DNA from: Ovis canadensis
Taxonomy: Eukaryota > Chordata > Mammalia > Artiodactyla > Bovidae
Reading direction: 5' to 3'
NCBI RefSeq assembly: GCF_042477335.2
Contig: NC_091263.1
Location: 74,140,501 to 74,204,500 of the forward strand
DNA length: 64,000 nucleotides
Made by a program: the position numbers and the translations under genes. The notes below the pieces were generated by a model that was not told where the DNA came from, did no database searches, and was given only the letters and a program-made list of their open reading frames with translations. Of this stretch, positions 31,985 to 42,965 are shown piece by piece (position 1 is the stretch's first letter; the number at the start of each line of letters is the position of its first letter).

Positions 31985-32310
31985 AGTGTTATGGGCTAAA
32001 TTTTGTCTCCCTAAATTTGCATGTTGACACGGCCAAAAATAGAGCAATAAGCAATTTAAAAAGAGGGAGCCAAGTGACAATGAGGTCATTCGGGGGCCCT
32101 AACCCAGGATGACTGGCGCCCCTAGAGAGGGCGGGCACGTGGACGCGGCCAGGTGTGCCCGGCGGCTGGGCTGTCTGCCGGCGAGGGGCGGCTCCTGGAG
32201 CGGAGTCCAGCCCAGCCTCAGACGGAGCCGACTCTGCCGGTACCCCGATGCCAAACCTGCAGCCTCCAGGACCGCCCAGCGTGCGGTGCTCGGTTGCAGC
32301 AGCCCAGGTG
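31985..32310 (+). mobile_element. MaLR-type solitary LTR (MLT1/MST-like)
   Basis: ttatgggctaaattttgtct (31988-32007), aatttgcatgttgacacggc (32014-32033), gtgacaatgaggtcattcgg (32073-32092), cctaacccaggatgactggc (32098-32117). This is the order of the mammalian ERVL-MaLR LTR. The distal half has become very GC-rich. No internal viral sequence is present. Confidence 0.75.
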
Positions 32311-32578
32311 AGCTCACACGCACAGCCCACCACGCTCGTGCAAGCCAGGGAGGGAGACACGGAGATTCCTTCATAGCTGCCTGCAGTTTCACAAGAAACT
32401 AACTAGTGTGGTCACCTGGTGGGCGGGGAGGAGTGAAGCTGAGGGGCAAAGTGGGAGTGAGGCTTCTGAACACGGTGTCTCTGTCTTCCTTTGATTTGTG
32501 AATTGTGCTCGTACAGATTTTTTCAATAAACAATTAAAACTAAACTAAAAGTTAAAATTGATTTAAAAATTAATATAG

Positions 32579-32912
32579 GGACTTCCTTGGTGGTCCCCTG
32601 GTGGCTCAGACGGTAAAGCATCTGCCTCCAATGCAGGAGGCCTGGGTTCCATCCATGGGTCTGGAAGATCCTCTGGAGAAGGAAGTGGCAACCCACTCCA
32701 GTGTTCTTGGCTGGAGAATCCCAGGGACGAAGAAGCCTGGTGGGCTACAGTCCACGGGGTGGCAAAGTCGGGCACGACTGAGCGACTTCACTGGACCACT
32801 CGGTGGTCCAGAGGCTAAAACTCGCACTCCCAAGGCCAAGCTTCGAGCCCTGGTCAGGGGGCTAGATCCCACATGCCCCAGCCAAGACCCCGCACAGCTG
32901 AATAAAGGCATA
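32579..32912 (+). mobile_element. CHR-2-type SINE interrupted by Bov-tA
   Basis: Left part 32579-32596 (gggacttccttggtggtcc). The right part, from 32802 (ggtggtccagaggctaaaac), runs to gctgaataaaggcat. The two halves join perfectly across the Bov-tA. Confidence 0.92.
32597..32801 (+). mobile_element. Bov-tA SINE nested in CHR-2 with target duplication
   Basis: Flanked by an 8-bp direct repeat, ggtggtcc, at 32589-32596 and 32802-32809. Runs from cctggtggctcagacggtaa to gcacgactgagcgacttcac. Confidence 0.94.
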
Positions 32913-33044
32913 ACTGGTTTTAATTAATTAACTAATACATTAATTTTGCATTAAAATACTTAGTTTAAAAGAAACTAAAGTAAGTTTAAGGTGTTTATTT
33001 TTCCTTTGGAGTGCTGAATCATCTCTGGTGCTTTTGGGATCGCT

Positions 33045-33702
33045 TCAGTTCAGTTGAGTCGCTCAGTCATGTCCGACTCTTTGCCACCCCATGAATCGCA
33101 GCACGCCAGGCCTCCCTGTCCATCACCAACTCCCGGAGTTCACCCAGTTCCATCAAGTCAGTGATGCCATCCAGCCATCTCATCCTCTGTCGCCCCCTTC
33201 TCCTCCTGCCCCCAATCCCTCCCAGTATCAGGGTCCTTTCCAATGAGTCAACTCTTCGAATGAGGTGGTCAGATTACTGGAGTTTCAACTTTAGCATCAT
33301 TCCCTCCAAAGAAATCCCAGGGCTGATCTCCTTCAGAATGGACTGGTTGGATCTCCTTGCAGTCCAAGGGATTCTCAAGAGTCTTCTCCAACACCACAGT
33401 TCAAAAGCATCAATTCTTCGGCGCTCAGCCTTCTTCACAGGCCAACTCTCACATCCATACAGGACCACAGGAAAAAACAAAGGCTTGACTAGACGGACCT
33501 TTGTTCACAAAGTAATGTCTCTGCTTTTTAATATGCTATCTAGGTTGGTCATAACTTTTCTTCCAAGGAGTAAGCGTCTTTTAATTTCATGGCTGCAGTC
33601 GCCATCTGCAGTGATTTTGGAGCCCCCCCAAAATAAAGTCTGACACTGTTCCCACTGTCTCCCCGTCTGTTTCCCGTGACGTGATGGGACCGGGCGCCGT
33701 GA
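33045..33702 (-). mobile_element. BovB LINE, 3' 0.65 kb
   Basis: 3' terminus at 33045 (cagttcagttgagtcgctca), 5' truncation near 33,702. The minus frame 33274-33480 gives YGCESWPVKKAERRRIDAFE. Confidence 0.95.
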
Positions 33703-33754
33703 CGGGGTTGCTCACCAGCTTCCGATTTCTCCTGGCCTTTGCTCGGTGGCGGCG

Positions 33755-33955
33755 TCCGTGGTCATTTTGTCGCTCGGCCGGGTCCAGCTCTTTGGGGCCC
33801 CGCGGACTGTGACCCGCCGTGGGATCCTTCAGGTGAGAGTACTGGAGTGGGTGCCATCCCCTCCTCCAGAGGCTCCTCCCGACCCAGGGACCGAAGCCGG
33901 GTCTCCTGCGCTGGCCGGCAGGTTCTTTCCCGCTGAGCCCCCGGGGAGGCCAGAC
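33755..33955 (-). mobile_element. Bov-tA SINE, GC-enriched
   Basis: ttgtcgctcggccgggtcca (33766-33785), ggtgagagtactggagtggg (33832-33851), head at cgctgagcccccggggaggc. Several CpGs are additional to the family consensus. Confidence 0.9.
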
Positions 33956-34529
33956 TTGCTTCTGGTCCCACTCGTGGGCACCGCGTGCGTCTGTTGAGGA
34001 AGCACAGTCCTGCTCAGCGCCGGGCCCTCTGCTGCGGCCTCTGCCGCCAGTGCCGCCCCCGCCCCGGCCCCCTGGAGGCTGTTCCGTGTGAACGCGGAGG
34101 CCCCTGCAGGCTTCAGCCCCCTGTGCTGGCTGCAGACGCCCGCAGCCCCCAGGCACCGTGGCACGAAGGCCGTGTCCCTGGCAGCCCTGCCCTTGGCTGA
34201 GCCCCGTCCTTCCCACGTCTCCCGGTGCTCTGCTCTGCCTGTCTGCCAAGGGCCTCCGCCGGGGCCTGCCCGCCCTCCCTGCCAGGAGCTGCGCCTACAG
34301 AGCAGGGGAGGCTCCGCCCCACCTGGAGGCAGCTGCACGCCCACGACGGGCTCCAGCTCCCTGCGCCTGGGCAGGCCAGCAGAGACCTCTCAGGGCTCCT
34401 TGTGAGCGCCAGCTCCACCCTCTGCCCAGGCTCCTCCCTCCCTCAGCCTCCGCGGTGGCTCCCGTCCTGGCACTTCCTCTCTGCAGGGGGCAGACCTCTG
34501 GTGTTTTCCAACGCCACGTGACGGCTCAC
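33956..34529. promoter_or_regulatory. GC-rich, CpG-containing block without gene
   Basis: Roughly 70% G+C. I count about 31 CpGs between 33,901 and 34,320, an observed/expected ratio near 0.6, so borderline for a CpG island. Many overlapping frames (for example 34158-34559 + and 33829-34344 -) follow from the composition. No repeat, splice pattern or known protein is recognised. Confidence 0.35.
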
Positions 34530-34733
34530 AAAACTGCAAGTGTTAGCCCAGCTCTGTGACCCCGTGGACTGTAACCTGCCAGGCCCCCCCGTCCATGGGA
34601 TTCTCCAAGCAAGAGTACTGGCGTGGGTGCCATGCCCTCCTCCAGGGGCTCTTTCCCACCCAGGGATCAAACCCGGGTCTCCTTCATGGCAGGCGGCTTC
34701 TTTACCGTGTACGCCATAAGGAAAGCCCCGTTT
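34530..34733 (-). mobile_element. Bov-tA SINE
   Basis: cagctctgtgaccccgtgga (34549-34568), gattctccaagcaagagtac (34599-34618), head to ccataaggaaagcccc. Confidence 0.92.
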
Positions 34734-35887
34734 GTAGCTCATAAACAATGTTTTCCTCTCCTTCCGTCATTACAAAGTGCTCCTGTGAAGCAGGGCTGGC
34801 AGGGGCGTGTGCCCTTTAAGACGGGCCCCAAGGGCCTCAGCGTTACAGCGCTGTGATGCACTCTGGACACCAAGTCAAGGATACACACGGCTCTGAATCC
34901 ATTTGAGAAGGCAGGGAAACGTTACATAGTCAAGTAAGATGGCAGAGTCAGTCAGCACGCAAGGAAAAAGGGGATCTGTATATTTTAAGAGAGGGATTTT
35001 AAGAAAGGAAACCAGTCTTCAACTAAGGCAGGAAGGGGTGCCTTAGGAGGGTCATAAGGGGTGAGCTCTTGGTGCCCAGACAGCAGGGGGTAACTGGAGA
35101 TGCTGCCCCCACCCCCACCCCTTCCATCCATGCAGTCCGGGAGCGTCTTTAGTATGTGGGTCCGTGAGCACCTCCCACTGGAAAGACCCAGCTGGAGCCC
35201 CACTGTCGGGGAGGGGAAATGTTTCCTCTCCCATCCCGTGCGGAGAGGAAAAAGGGTTAACTTGAAAGCCCAGGAAGGACAGACTCGCGTGAAGCCGCAC
35301 AGTTCCCTGTGCGATTACCGTCAAGACATCTCGAGCGGATTGCTTTGTGGGTTCAGCAAACAGCCTGAGGTCTTCCCCGGAGCAGGGACCCTCTTGTGGC
35401 TGTAGGGGGTGTGAGTCAACACAGACTCGGTCTTTGAAGCAGAGCTTAGAATATCCACTCTACGGGGCTTTGTCAGCGGCTGGGCGTTCAGAGAGACCGT
35501 CCTGTTTTAAAGGTTTTCTTCTTGTTTGGTGGAACTTGCTTTTTGGAAGGGTATTTTGGTACTCGTTAATGAAATAGGTCATGTTTGCAGACTCCATAAA
35601 CCCCTAGGAAGTTCTGTCCGCAGAGACCCACGTGAAATGTGCGTGACAGAATCATCCCATAGACCTCGAGTTTCAACCACTTTGAGTTATTTTTCCTCAA
35701 ACATTTTTCCTAGAAAACCTTAAAAATAATAGAAATGTTTAACATTGTAACTTTAATCCTTGTTTATACCTTCTCTCGAGAAAAGTGGAATACTATGGAT
35801 TAAGAAGAAAGAGAGACAGTGGTGAAAGGCGTTTGACAGTTGAGTGTATGTGTAGAACGGAGCTCTGAGTCTCAACCCTTGCTGTTC
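34734..35887. other. Unassigned sequence
   Basis: About 1.15 kb with no repeat I recognise. Frames of up to 101 residues occur in the GC-rich part (35,050-35,400). The end is AT-rich (35,680-35,760). Confidence 0.45.
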
Positions 35888-36160
35888 TCGGTTCGTGAAT
35901 GCTGAAGCTTAGCTTGAAGGCTTTTGAGCATAACCTTGTTGGCATGTGAAATGAGCACAGCTGCGAGGCAGTTTGAACATTCTTTGGCATTGCCCTTCTT
36001 TGGGACTGGAATGAAAACTGACATTTCCCAGTCCTGTGGCCGCTGCTGAGTTTTCCAAATTTGCTGGCACGTTGAGTGCGGCCCTTTAACAGCATCATCT
36101 TTTAGGATTTGAAACAGCTCAGCTGGAATTCCCTAACTTCCTCTAGCTTGGTTCGTAGCC
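35888..36160 (-). mobile_element. BovB LINE, internal fragment
   Basis: Corresponds to the part of the longer neighbouring copy near 37,900-38,160 (gagcacagctgcgaggcagt, tttgggactggaatgaaaac). It lacks the 3' end, so it is not a simple 5'-truncated insertion. Confidence 0.88.
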
Positions 36161-36250
36161 TCAGCCTTGCTTTCTACTAGTAATAGCTGTGTGACGCCAA
36201 CTCACTTAGCGTAGTTTGGTTTTGTCGGCTTTCGCAATGAAGTGAGGGGG
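36160..36250 (+). mobile_element. MIR SINE fragment
   Basis: Conserved-core-like order: ctactagtaatagctgtgtg (36175-36194), acgccaactcacttagcgta, ggctttcgcaatgaagtgag. Confidence 0.6.
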
Positions 36251-36696
36251 GTTTGGACCAAGAGATCCCTACAGCTCCCCTAGCCGTGTTAGGTTGTGGT
36301 TCTACGCTAAACTATTCCATCATTACACTGAGGTTGAATTGGTTTAGCTCTGACTTACAGCCGCATACATTTGCGTGCGTGCTCACTGACAACATAGAGA
36401 CCGCTGGAGGGGGAGGGGTCGTGACTGGAGCCTCACACTCACTGCTGGCACGGATGTTGCCCAGTCGCTCTCTGGCTGTGGACCACACCATCTCCTGACC
36501 CAAACCCTCCGCTGCTGGGAACCGTGTGAATGGGGTGGGGTTTGCAAGTAGTATGCCTCCCTTTAAAGCAAGTATAGCATACATTTGCAAATCTTAAATT
36601 TTAAAAAAAGTAAAAACTGATTTTCAATATAAAATAATTTTCATCTCCAAAAGATCTCCCAGATAAATTTTTGAATCACCGTATTGGACTTCCCTG
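36251..36696. other. Unassigned sequence
   Basis: No repeat or exon recognised. The stretch 36,590-36,660 is AT-rich. Confidence 0.5.
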
Positions 36697-38528
36697 CTGT
36701 TGTTGTTCACTCACTGAGTCGTGTGCAGCTCCTGGAGACCCCGTGGACTGCAGCGCTCCAGGCCCCTCTGTCCTCCGCTGTCTCCCAGAGTTTGCTCACA
36801 CTCGACTGCATTGAGTCAGGAATGCTATGCAAGCGTCTCATCCTCTGTCGCCCCCTTCTCCTCCTGCCCACAGTCTTTCCCGGCTTTACAGTCTTTTCCA
36901 ATGAGCTGGCTCTTCGCATCAGGCGGCCCAAGTATTGGAGCTTCAGCATCAGTCCTTCCAGTGAATATTCAGGACTGATTTCATTTAGGACGGACTGGCT
37001 GGATCTCCTTGCAGTCCAAGGGACTCTCAAGAGTCTTCTCCAACACCACAGTTCAGAAGCATCAATTCTTCAGTGCTCAGCCATATTTGAGATCCAGATC
37101 TCACAACTGTACATGACCACTGGAAAAACCAAGGCTGTGACTATAAGGGCCTTTGTCAGCAAAGTGATGTCTCTGCTTTTTAATATGCTGTCTCAGTTGG
37201 TCATAGCTTTCCTTCCAGGGAGCAAATGGCTTTTATTTTCATTGCTGCAGTCACCGTTCACAGTTATTTTGGAGCCCAAGAAAATAAAGTCTGACACTGT
37301 TTCCACTATTTCCCCTTCTATTTGCCATGAAGTGATGGGACCAGTCGCCATGATCTTCGTTTTCTGAATGTTGAGTTTTAAGCCAGCTTTTTCACTCTCC
37401 TCTTTCACTTTCATCAACAGGCTCTTCAGTTCCTCTTCACTTTCTGCCATAAGGGTGGTGTCATCTGCACATCTGAGGTTTTTGCTCTTTCTCCAGAAAT
37501 CCTGATTCCAGCCTGTGATTCATCCAGCCCAGCTTTTCTCATGATGTACTCTGCATATAAGTTAAATAAGCAGGGTGACAATATACGGCCTTGACGTACT
37601 CCTTTCCCAATTGAGAACCAGTTAGTTGTTCCGCGTCTGGTTCTAACTGTTGCTTCTTGATCTGAATACACATTTCTCAGGAGGTAGGTCAGGTGGTCTG
37701 GTGTTCCCACCCCTTTAAGAATTTCCCAGTTTGTGACTGTGATCCACACAGTGAAAGGTGTTAGTGTAGTCAGTGAAGCAGAAGTGGACATTTTTCTGGA
37801 ATTCCCTTGATTTCTCTATGATCCAATAGATGCTGGCAATTTGACCTCTGGTTTCTCTGCCTTTTCTAAACCCAGCGTCTACATCTGGAAGTTCTTGCTT
37901 CCTGTGCTGCTGAACCCTGGTTTGAAGGATTTTGAGCATTGCCTTGCCAAGCATGTGAAATGGACGCAATTGTGCGGTAGTCTGAGCATTCTTTGGCATT
38001 GCCCTTCTTTGGGATTGGAATGAAAACTGACATTTCCAGTCCTGTGGCCACTGCTGAGTTTTCCAAATTTGCTGCCACGTTGAGGGCAGCGCTTTAACAG
38101 CCTCATCTTTTAGGATTTTAAATAGCTCAGCTAGAATTCCATCACCTCCACTAGCTTTGCTCACAGTAACACTTCCTAACGCCCTTGACGTCGCACTCCA
38201 GGAAGTCTGGCTCTGGGTGAGTGGCCACACCGTCGTAGTTATTCGGGTCATGAGGTCTTTTTTGCACAGTTGCTCCGTGCATTCTCGCCACCTCTTCTTG
38301 GTCTCCTCCGCTCCTGTGAGGTCCACACGGCTCCTGTCCTTTGTCACGGCCATCCTTGCACGAAAGGTTCCCGTGGTAACTCCAGTTTTCTTGACAGGAT
38401 CGCTAGTCTTTCCTGTTCTGCTGTTCTGCTCTCCTTTGCATCGTTCATTTAAGAAGGCTTTCTTATCTCTCCTTGCCAGTCTCTGGAACTCTGCATTCGG
38501 TTGGATCTATCTTTCCCTGTCTCTTACT
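36697..38528 (-). mobile_element. BovB LINE, about 1.8 kb, longest copy in the window
   Basis: 3' end at 36697 (older gttgttgttcactcactgag type), extending 5' past the RT core. Minus frames in order: 37715-38353 (212 residues; WQQIWKTQQWPQDWK, GFRKGRETRGQIASIYWI), 37426-37791 (IGKGVRQGRILSPCLFNLYA), 37193-37450 (LMKVKEESEKAGLKLNIQKT). The catalytic YADD box reads CADD here (near 37,460), and frameshifts separate the pieces. Encoded activity would have been RNA-templated DNA synthesis at the nicked target, as in RTE elements. This copy is dead. Confidence 0.95.
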
Positions 38529-38584
38529 TCATAAATTGACCAAAATCAATATTGAAGATGTTTTTTGGTAGTAGCCTTCCGGAG

Positions 38585-38830
38585 GTGTAATTCGCATGCC
38601 CTGAGTCCACTGTGTAAAGCATGCAGGCCGACGGTCAGTGTATTCGCACACCTGTGCCGTCACTGCCGTCATCTGTGTGTTTCAGAACCTTTGCACCCCC
38701 TCGCGGGAAGCCTCGACCCGTTGGCCACCGCCTCCCCTGTGCAGGCACTGACTTCATCCTTTGCACCCCCTCGCGGGAAGCCTCGACCCGTTGGCCACCG
38801 CCTCCCCTGCCCACCCCAGCTCTTGGCACT
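38585..38830 (-). mobile_element. Old L1 3' UTR fragment with perfect tandem duplication
   Basis: Antisense L1 pattern (agtgtattcgcacacctgtg, 38637-38656). A 52-base segment is repeated exactly with a 70-base period (38688-38739 and 38758-38809). Confidence 0.6.
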
Positions 38831-39767
38831 TTCTCATCTGCTTTCTGACTGTTGCTTTGCCTGGTCTAGATGTCTCACGCATCATTTTTTAAATTTCAAA
38901 ATCTTTGGGCATTTTGGTAAAATGTTTGAAATGTGGTAGGACTTATACCCAGCTTTTCAGGAGGGTTTAGAGAGCTCTGTAGCTTTGAGAACAGAACTCA
39001 AACCTCTTAGCAGCTGTAAGAGATGAGATCAGGATCCAAATTCTGTTCTCCATCTTACCCCTCCCCACCCCTCCCCCACCTCCAGAACCTCCCATCCGGC
39101 CCCTAAGGCATCTCTAAGGACTCTTTCTTAATGTCCTCCACACCCCACTGTCTGGCACCCAGTATCAGCGATGTCTGTTAATGTACATCTCAACTTTGCT
39201 GTGACTTGAATAAACAGATGTTCCCAGAGAGAGGTGTCTTCACAGGAGAGAGGGCTTAGTAAGATGTAGGTGTCACCGAGGGCTGCCAGGCACCTTGACC
39301 TGGGCAGGTGGCTTCAGGGAGAGATGCCCCAGGCTGCACGGGGGCAGCGTGACCCGGGTGGAGGGAAGCATGTCAGCCTGGGTGCAGGTGGGAGGGCCCA
39401 AGCCATTAACACCCGGCCAGAAACTGGGGCAGCGGGGCCCAGGGTGAGTTCCTGGGAGCACCTGCCCACACCTCTGCGGGTTTTATCGGCAGATCTTCCC
39501 TCAGTGTGTCATTATGAAGAGGTTTACAGAAAAGATGAATGTTACAGCCAGCTATCTACCTGTCACCTGGATCCTGTAATATTGCTGGGCGCTTGCCTCT
39601 CACACATCTGTCTGTCTTTCTATTCCTGTAACCAAGTCCGGTTTATAAGGATGTCTCTCAAAGCGGGTCACAGACGTCCGGGCTTCACTGCTAAACGCTT
39701 CAGCATGAAGATCGTTACGCAGAGCTCCCCGTTCACTTACGTTTTTCTATGGAAGCGACATTTACTT
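38831..39767. other. Unassigned sequence
   Basis: Contains a C-rich low-complexity piece (39,056-39,090). The plus frame 39270-39878 (202 residues) spans GC-rich DNA and runs into the following Bov-tA. Not accepted as a gene. Confidence 0.45.
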
Positions 39768-39978
39768 GCGCTTTCCTGGTGCCTCAGAGGTCGAGAGTCC
39801 GCCCGCAGTGCAGGAGACGTGGGTTTGATCTCTGGGTGGGGAAGATCCCCTGGAGGAGGAAATGGCAACCTGCGCTAGTATTCTTGCTTGGGAAATCCCA
39901 CAGACAGAGGAACCTGATGGGTTACAGTCCATGGGGTTGCAACGAATCAGACACAGCTTAGCAACCGAACATCGACAA
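39768..39978 (+). mobile_element. Bov-tA SINE, diverged
   Basis: gcgctttcctggtgcctcag (39768-39787), ggggaagatcccctggagga (39838-39857), ending cagacacagcttagcaaccg. Confidence 0.9.
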
Positions 39979-40084
39979 CAACACTTACCTGTAATGACAC
40001 GTCCCAATTTCAAGCTCATGTGTCGTTTCTGACAAGTGCGCAGACCCATGTAACCCAGGCCCTTTTCAAGATACCCTCAGCTAG

Positions 40085-40599
40085 AGAGTCAAGAGGCACA
40101 ACCTCTCAGTTATAAAACAAGCAGGTCCTGGGAATGGGGGGCACAGCTGGTGACAGCAGCTAATGATTCCGTATCGTGTGTCCGTGTGTTTCGAATATTT
40201 ACCTACACATTTGGCCATATCAGCCCTTAGCTACAGCTCTAAGGGTCTTTGTTGCACCATGTGGGACCGCTGTGGTCCACAGACTCTCTAGCTGGGATGC
40301 AAGGGCTTACGTGGGTTCTTAGTTCTCCAATCGGGCATGGAACCCGTGTCCCCTGCCTTGCAAGGCAGGTGCTTGACCGCTGGACCATCAGGCAAGTCCC
40401 TGCACTGTGTGTCTGAAAGCTGTTGAGAGCAGATCTTGAAAGTTCTCATCACAAGAAGAAACTTCTGTAGCTGGACGATGACACGTATTAACCAGTCTTA
40501 TTATGGTGATCATTTCACAGTGTATACAGATATCCAGTCGTCGCGGCATACACCTGAGACTAATACGATGTTTTATGTCAGTTATACCTGTGTGGTTTT
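40085..40599 (+). mobile_element. Old L1 3' UTR, interrupted by CHR SINE
   Basis: aacctctcagttataaaaca (40101-40120), then after the SINE gagcagatcttgaaagttct (40427-40446) and ttatggtgatcatttcacag (40500-40519). The terminal part is catacacctgagactaatac (40546-40565). Confidence 0.75.
40195..40403 (-). mobile_element. CHR-type SINE, long form
   Basis: Reverse complement text gggtctttgttgcaccatgt (40243-40262), cttagttctccaatcgggca (40318-40337), terminal accatcaggcaagtccctgc (40383-40402). Strongly diverged. Confidence 0.78.
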
Positions 40600-41119
40600 G
40601 ACCAACCCAGACAGCATATTGAAAAGCAGAGGTATTACTTTGCCAATAAAGGTCTGTCTAGCCAAGGCTCTGGATTTTCCAGCAGTCATCTCCGGATGTG
40701 AGAGTTGGACTATAAAGAAAGCTGAGTGCCAAAGAATTGATGCTTTTGAACTGCGGTGCTGGAGAAGATGCTTGAGAATCCCTTGGACTGCAAGGAGATC
40801 CAACCAGTCCATCCTAAAGAAAATCAGTCCTGAATATTCATTGGAAGGACTGATGCTAAAGCTGAAACTCCAATCCTTTGGCCACCTGATGGGAAGAACT
40901 GACTCTTTGGAAAAGACCCTGATGCTGGGAAAGATTGAAGGCAAGAGGAGAAGGGGGCGACAGAGGATGAGATGGCTGGATGGCATCACTGACTCGAAGG
41001 ACATGAGTCTGAGTAAACTCCGGGAGTTGGTGATGGACAGGGAAGCCTGGCGTGCTACAGTCCATGAGGTCACAGGACTGAGCGGACAGGACTGAGCGAC
41101 TGAACTGCACTGAACTGAT
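40600..41119 (+). mobile_element. BovB LINE, 3' 0.5 kb
   Basis: Frame 40436-41095 is open through the whole BovB C-terminus (SGCESWTIKKAECQRIDAFE ... [10 protein letters not shown]) and even into preceding L1 sequence, so the ORF is chimeric. Ends gcgactgaactgcactgaac. Confidence 0.95.
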
Positions 41120-41139
41120 ACCTCTGTAGAGAAAAAGAT

Positions 41140-41515
41140 ACCATCACCCCGGAGATTCCTCGCCCTCTCCTCACAGTCCACAGGCAAGCAGCGTTCTGAT
41201 TTCCCCACCGTGGTTTAGTTTTGCCTGTCCTAGAACAGCTTGTAGATGGACTCACAGTGAGTTTTTTTCCAAGGCTTGGTTCTCTGACCGTCGCGCATGA
41301 CCCACCCACACCCTTGTGCGTGGTGGTAGTCCGTTCCTGGTTGTTGCCACGCAGTACCGCCTTGCACAAGTCGGTGGCTTAGAGACACGTGGGTGTTTCC
41401 AGTTTGGGGCGAGTAAGGATGGAGCTGCTGTGAACTTTCTTGCACAAGTCATTGTGTGGACATGTTTTCATTTCTCTTGAGCAAAGACTCAGGCATGATA
41501 TTTACAGGTCGTAGG
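41140..41515 (-). mobile_element. Old L1 3' UTR fragment
   Basis: Antisense pieces: agttttgcctgtcctagaac (41217-41236), tggttgttgccacgcagtac, and cttgcacaagtcattgtgtg (41439-41458) followed by gacatgttttcatttctctt. Confidence 0.65.
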
Positions 41516-41861
41516 TGAAGTGCATGTCTCGTTTTGGAAGGATCTGATACTGACCAGGGTTCTTGGCCTTCCCCTGTCCGTAGAAATTGACCAGAGGCCA
41601 GACAAGAAATCCAGGAGAGGCCTCCCTGGGGCCCCTTACGGCACTGGCGGGAGTGGGAACCAACAACAGGCCCCTTCCCGCCAGCTTCCGGAGACAGGGG
41701 CGAGCCGTTCCTCACAGGGGCTGAGGATAGGGGCGTGCCAAGGGGCAGGCAGAGGGGCGGCTCCGCTGGTTTTGTGGGCAGGGGGTGCAGCAGGGCCTGC
41801 CCTGCTCTTGCTGCTGATGGCCTGCGCTCTAAATTACTTGATTTGCTCCTTTATTTTGTCA
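41516..41861. other. Unassigned sequence
   Basis: GC-rich. The frame 41520-41912 (+) has a hydrophobic Leu/Ala-rich segment but passes into the next SINE. No gene supported. Confidence 0.45.
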
Positions 41862-42126
41862 TGCACCCTTGGCTGTGCTGGGTCTTCACTGCCCTGTGGG
41901 CTGTCTCGGTGACGGCCCCGGGGCTGCGCACTCGGTGCGGCCTGCCGGCTTCTCACCGCGGTGGCGTCTCTTTCGTGGCGCATGGGGTCAGGCACTCGGG
42001 CTTTGGGAGCTGAGGTACACGGGCTCAGCTGCTCTGCGGCGTGTGGGATCTCCCCGGACCAGGGATCGAACCTGTGTCCCCTGCATTGGCGGGCGGACTC
42101 TTTACCACCGAGCTTCAGGGAAGCCC
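41862..42126 (-). mobile_element. CHR-type SINE, long form
   Basis: cttggctgtgctgggtcttc (41870-41889), agctgctctgcggcgtgtgg (42028-42047), gaccagggatcgaacctgtg (42056-42075), terminal gagcttcagggaagccccc. Confidence 0.92.
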
Positions 42127-42354
42127 CCAGCAACCTGCTTTTGCTTTTGGCTCTTGAGGAGCGGCAGTGGGGACTTCTCCGTGTCTCTTCCGTGGGATTT
42201 GCCCTGACTGCGTCTGCATGCAGCTGTCTTCAGCCCCGTGTGCTTTCTTCGTATTTTGCTGCTGGGAGAGACCTCTGTCCAGGTGCAAGCGCTGCAGCGA
42301 AGTGTCCCGGATTCCGGTCTGTCTCAGAGCCGCCAGATGCTTTTTCCAAGTGAA

Positions 42355-42566
42355 AGGTGAAAGCGTTAGTCGCTCAGTCGTGTCCGACTCTTTGGGACCC
42401 CATGGACTGTATAGCCCGTCAGGCTCCTCTGTCCATGGGATTCTCCAGGCAAGAATCCGGGAGCGGGTTGCCGTTTCCTCCTCCTGGGGGATCTTCCCGC
42501 CCCGGGGATTGAACCCGGGTCTCCCGCGCTGCAGGGAGATTCTTACCCGTTTGGGTAGTTGTGCCG
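42355..42566 (-). mobile_element. Bov-tA SINE, full length
   Basis: aggtgaaagcgttagtcgct (42355-42374), gattctccaggcaagaatcc (42439-42458), attgaacccgggtctcccgc. Confidence 0.94.
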
Positions 42567-42879
42567 CTTCCACTGTGACCGACACTTGGGGAGAGTCCCA
42601 CTCATCCTGTGCCCCGCCCAGCACTGGTGCTGTCGCTCCTTGAAATCTCAACCATCTGGCGGACAGGCCTGTAGGTTTGTGACATGACAATGTCTGGGAG
42701 GCTCTAGGGGCAGAAGACGAGGCAGCCGGGATGGGCACGTGCTTTTGGGAGGCTCAAGGAAACAGCTGTTTGCTAACAGACGCAGTACGACTGACCTTCT
42801 AACAACCTCGGGGTGCCCATGCTCGGGGGTCTGCCCCAGCTTCAGATCAGCTCCATCTGAGTCGAGGGACCCGCAGATC

Positions 42880-42965
42880 ATCCTGGTCCTGCCACTAACT
42901 TGGGGTGCCACCTTGAGACTTCCTTCTGACACATGAGGAGATAGACGATTGCCAAGGTTCCCCTC
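42880..42965 (+). mobile_element. MIR SINE fragment
   Basis: ggtcctgccactaacttggg (42886-42905), gtgccaccttgagacttcct, tctgacacatgaggagatag (42926-42945): the conserved MIR core in order. Confidence 0.65.

Noticed and set aside
31985..32310. Possible endogenous retrovirus
   Set aside because: Only LTR-like sequence of old MaLR type here and at 48.5, 50.2 and 53.6 kb; no gag, pol or env reading frame or paired LTRs were recognised.
33587..34249. 220-codon minus frame
   Set aside because: Composite of GC-rich unassigned DNA, a Bov-tA and the end of a BovB; not a gene.
36684..37367. 227-codon plus frame, with similar plus frames at 18,872-19,429 and 33,161-33,643
   Set aside because: These are the antisense reading of BovB, which stays open because of its codon composition; three unrelated insertions give the same protein-like string.
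40436..41095. 219-codon plus frame containing reverse-transcriptase-like C-terminus
   Set aside because: Chimeric frame: starts in an old L1 3' UTR and continues into a 5'-truncated BovB; no complete enzyme.
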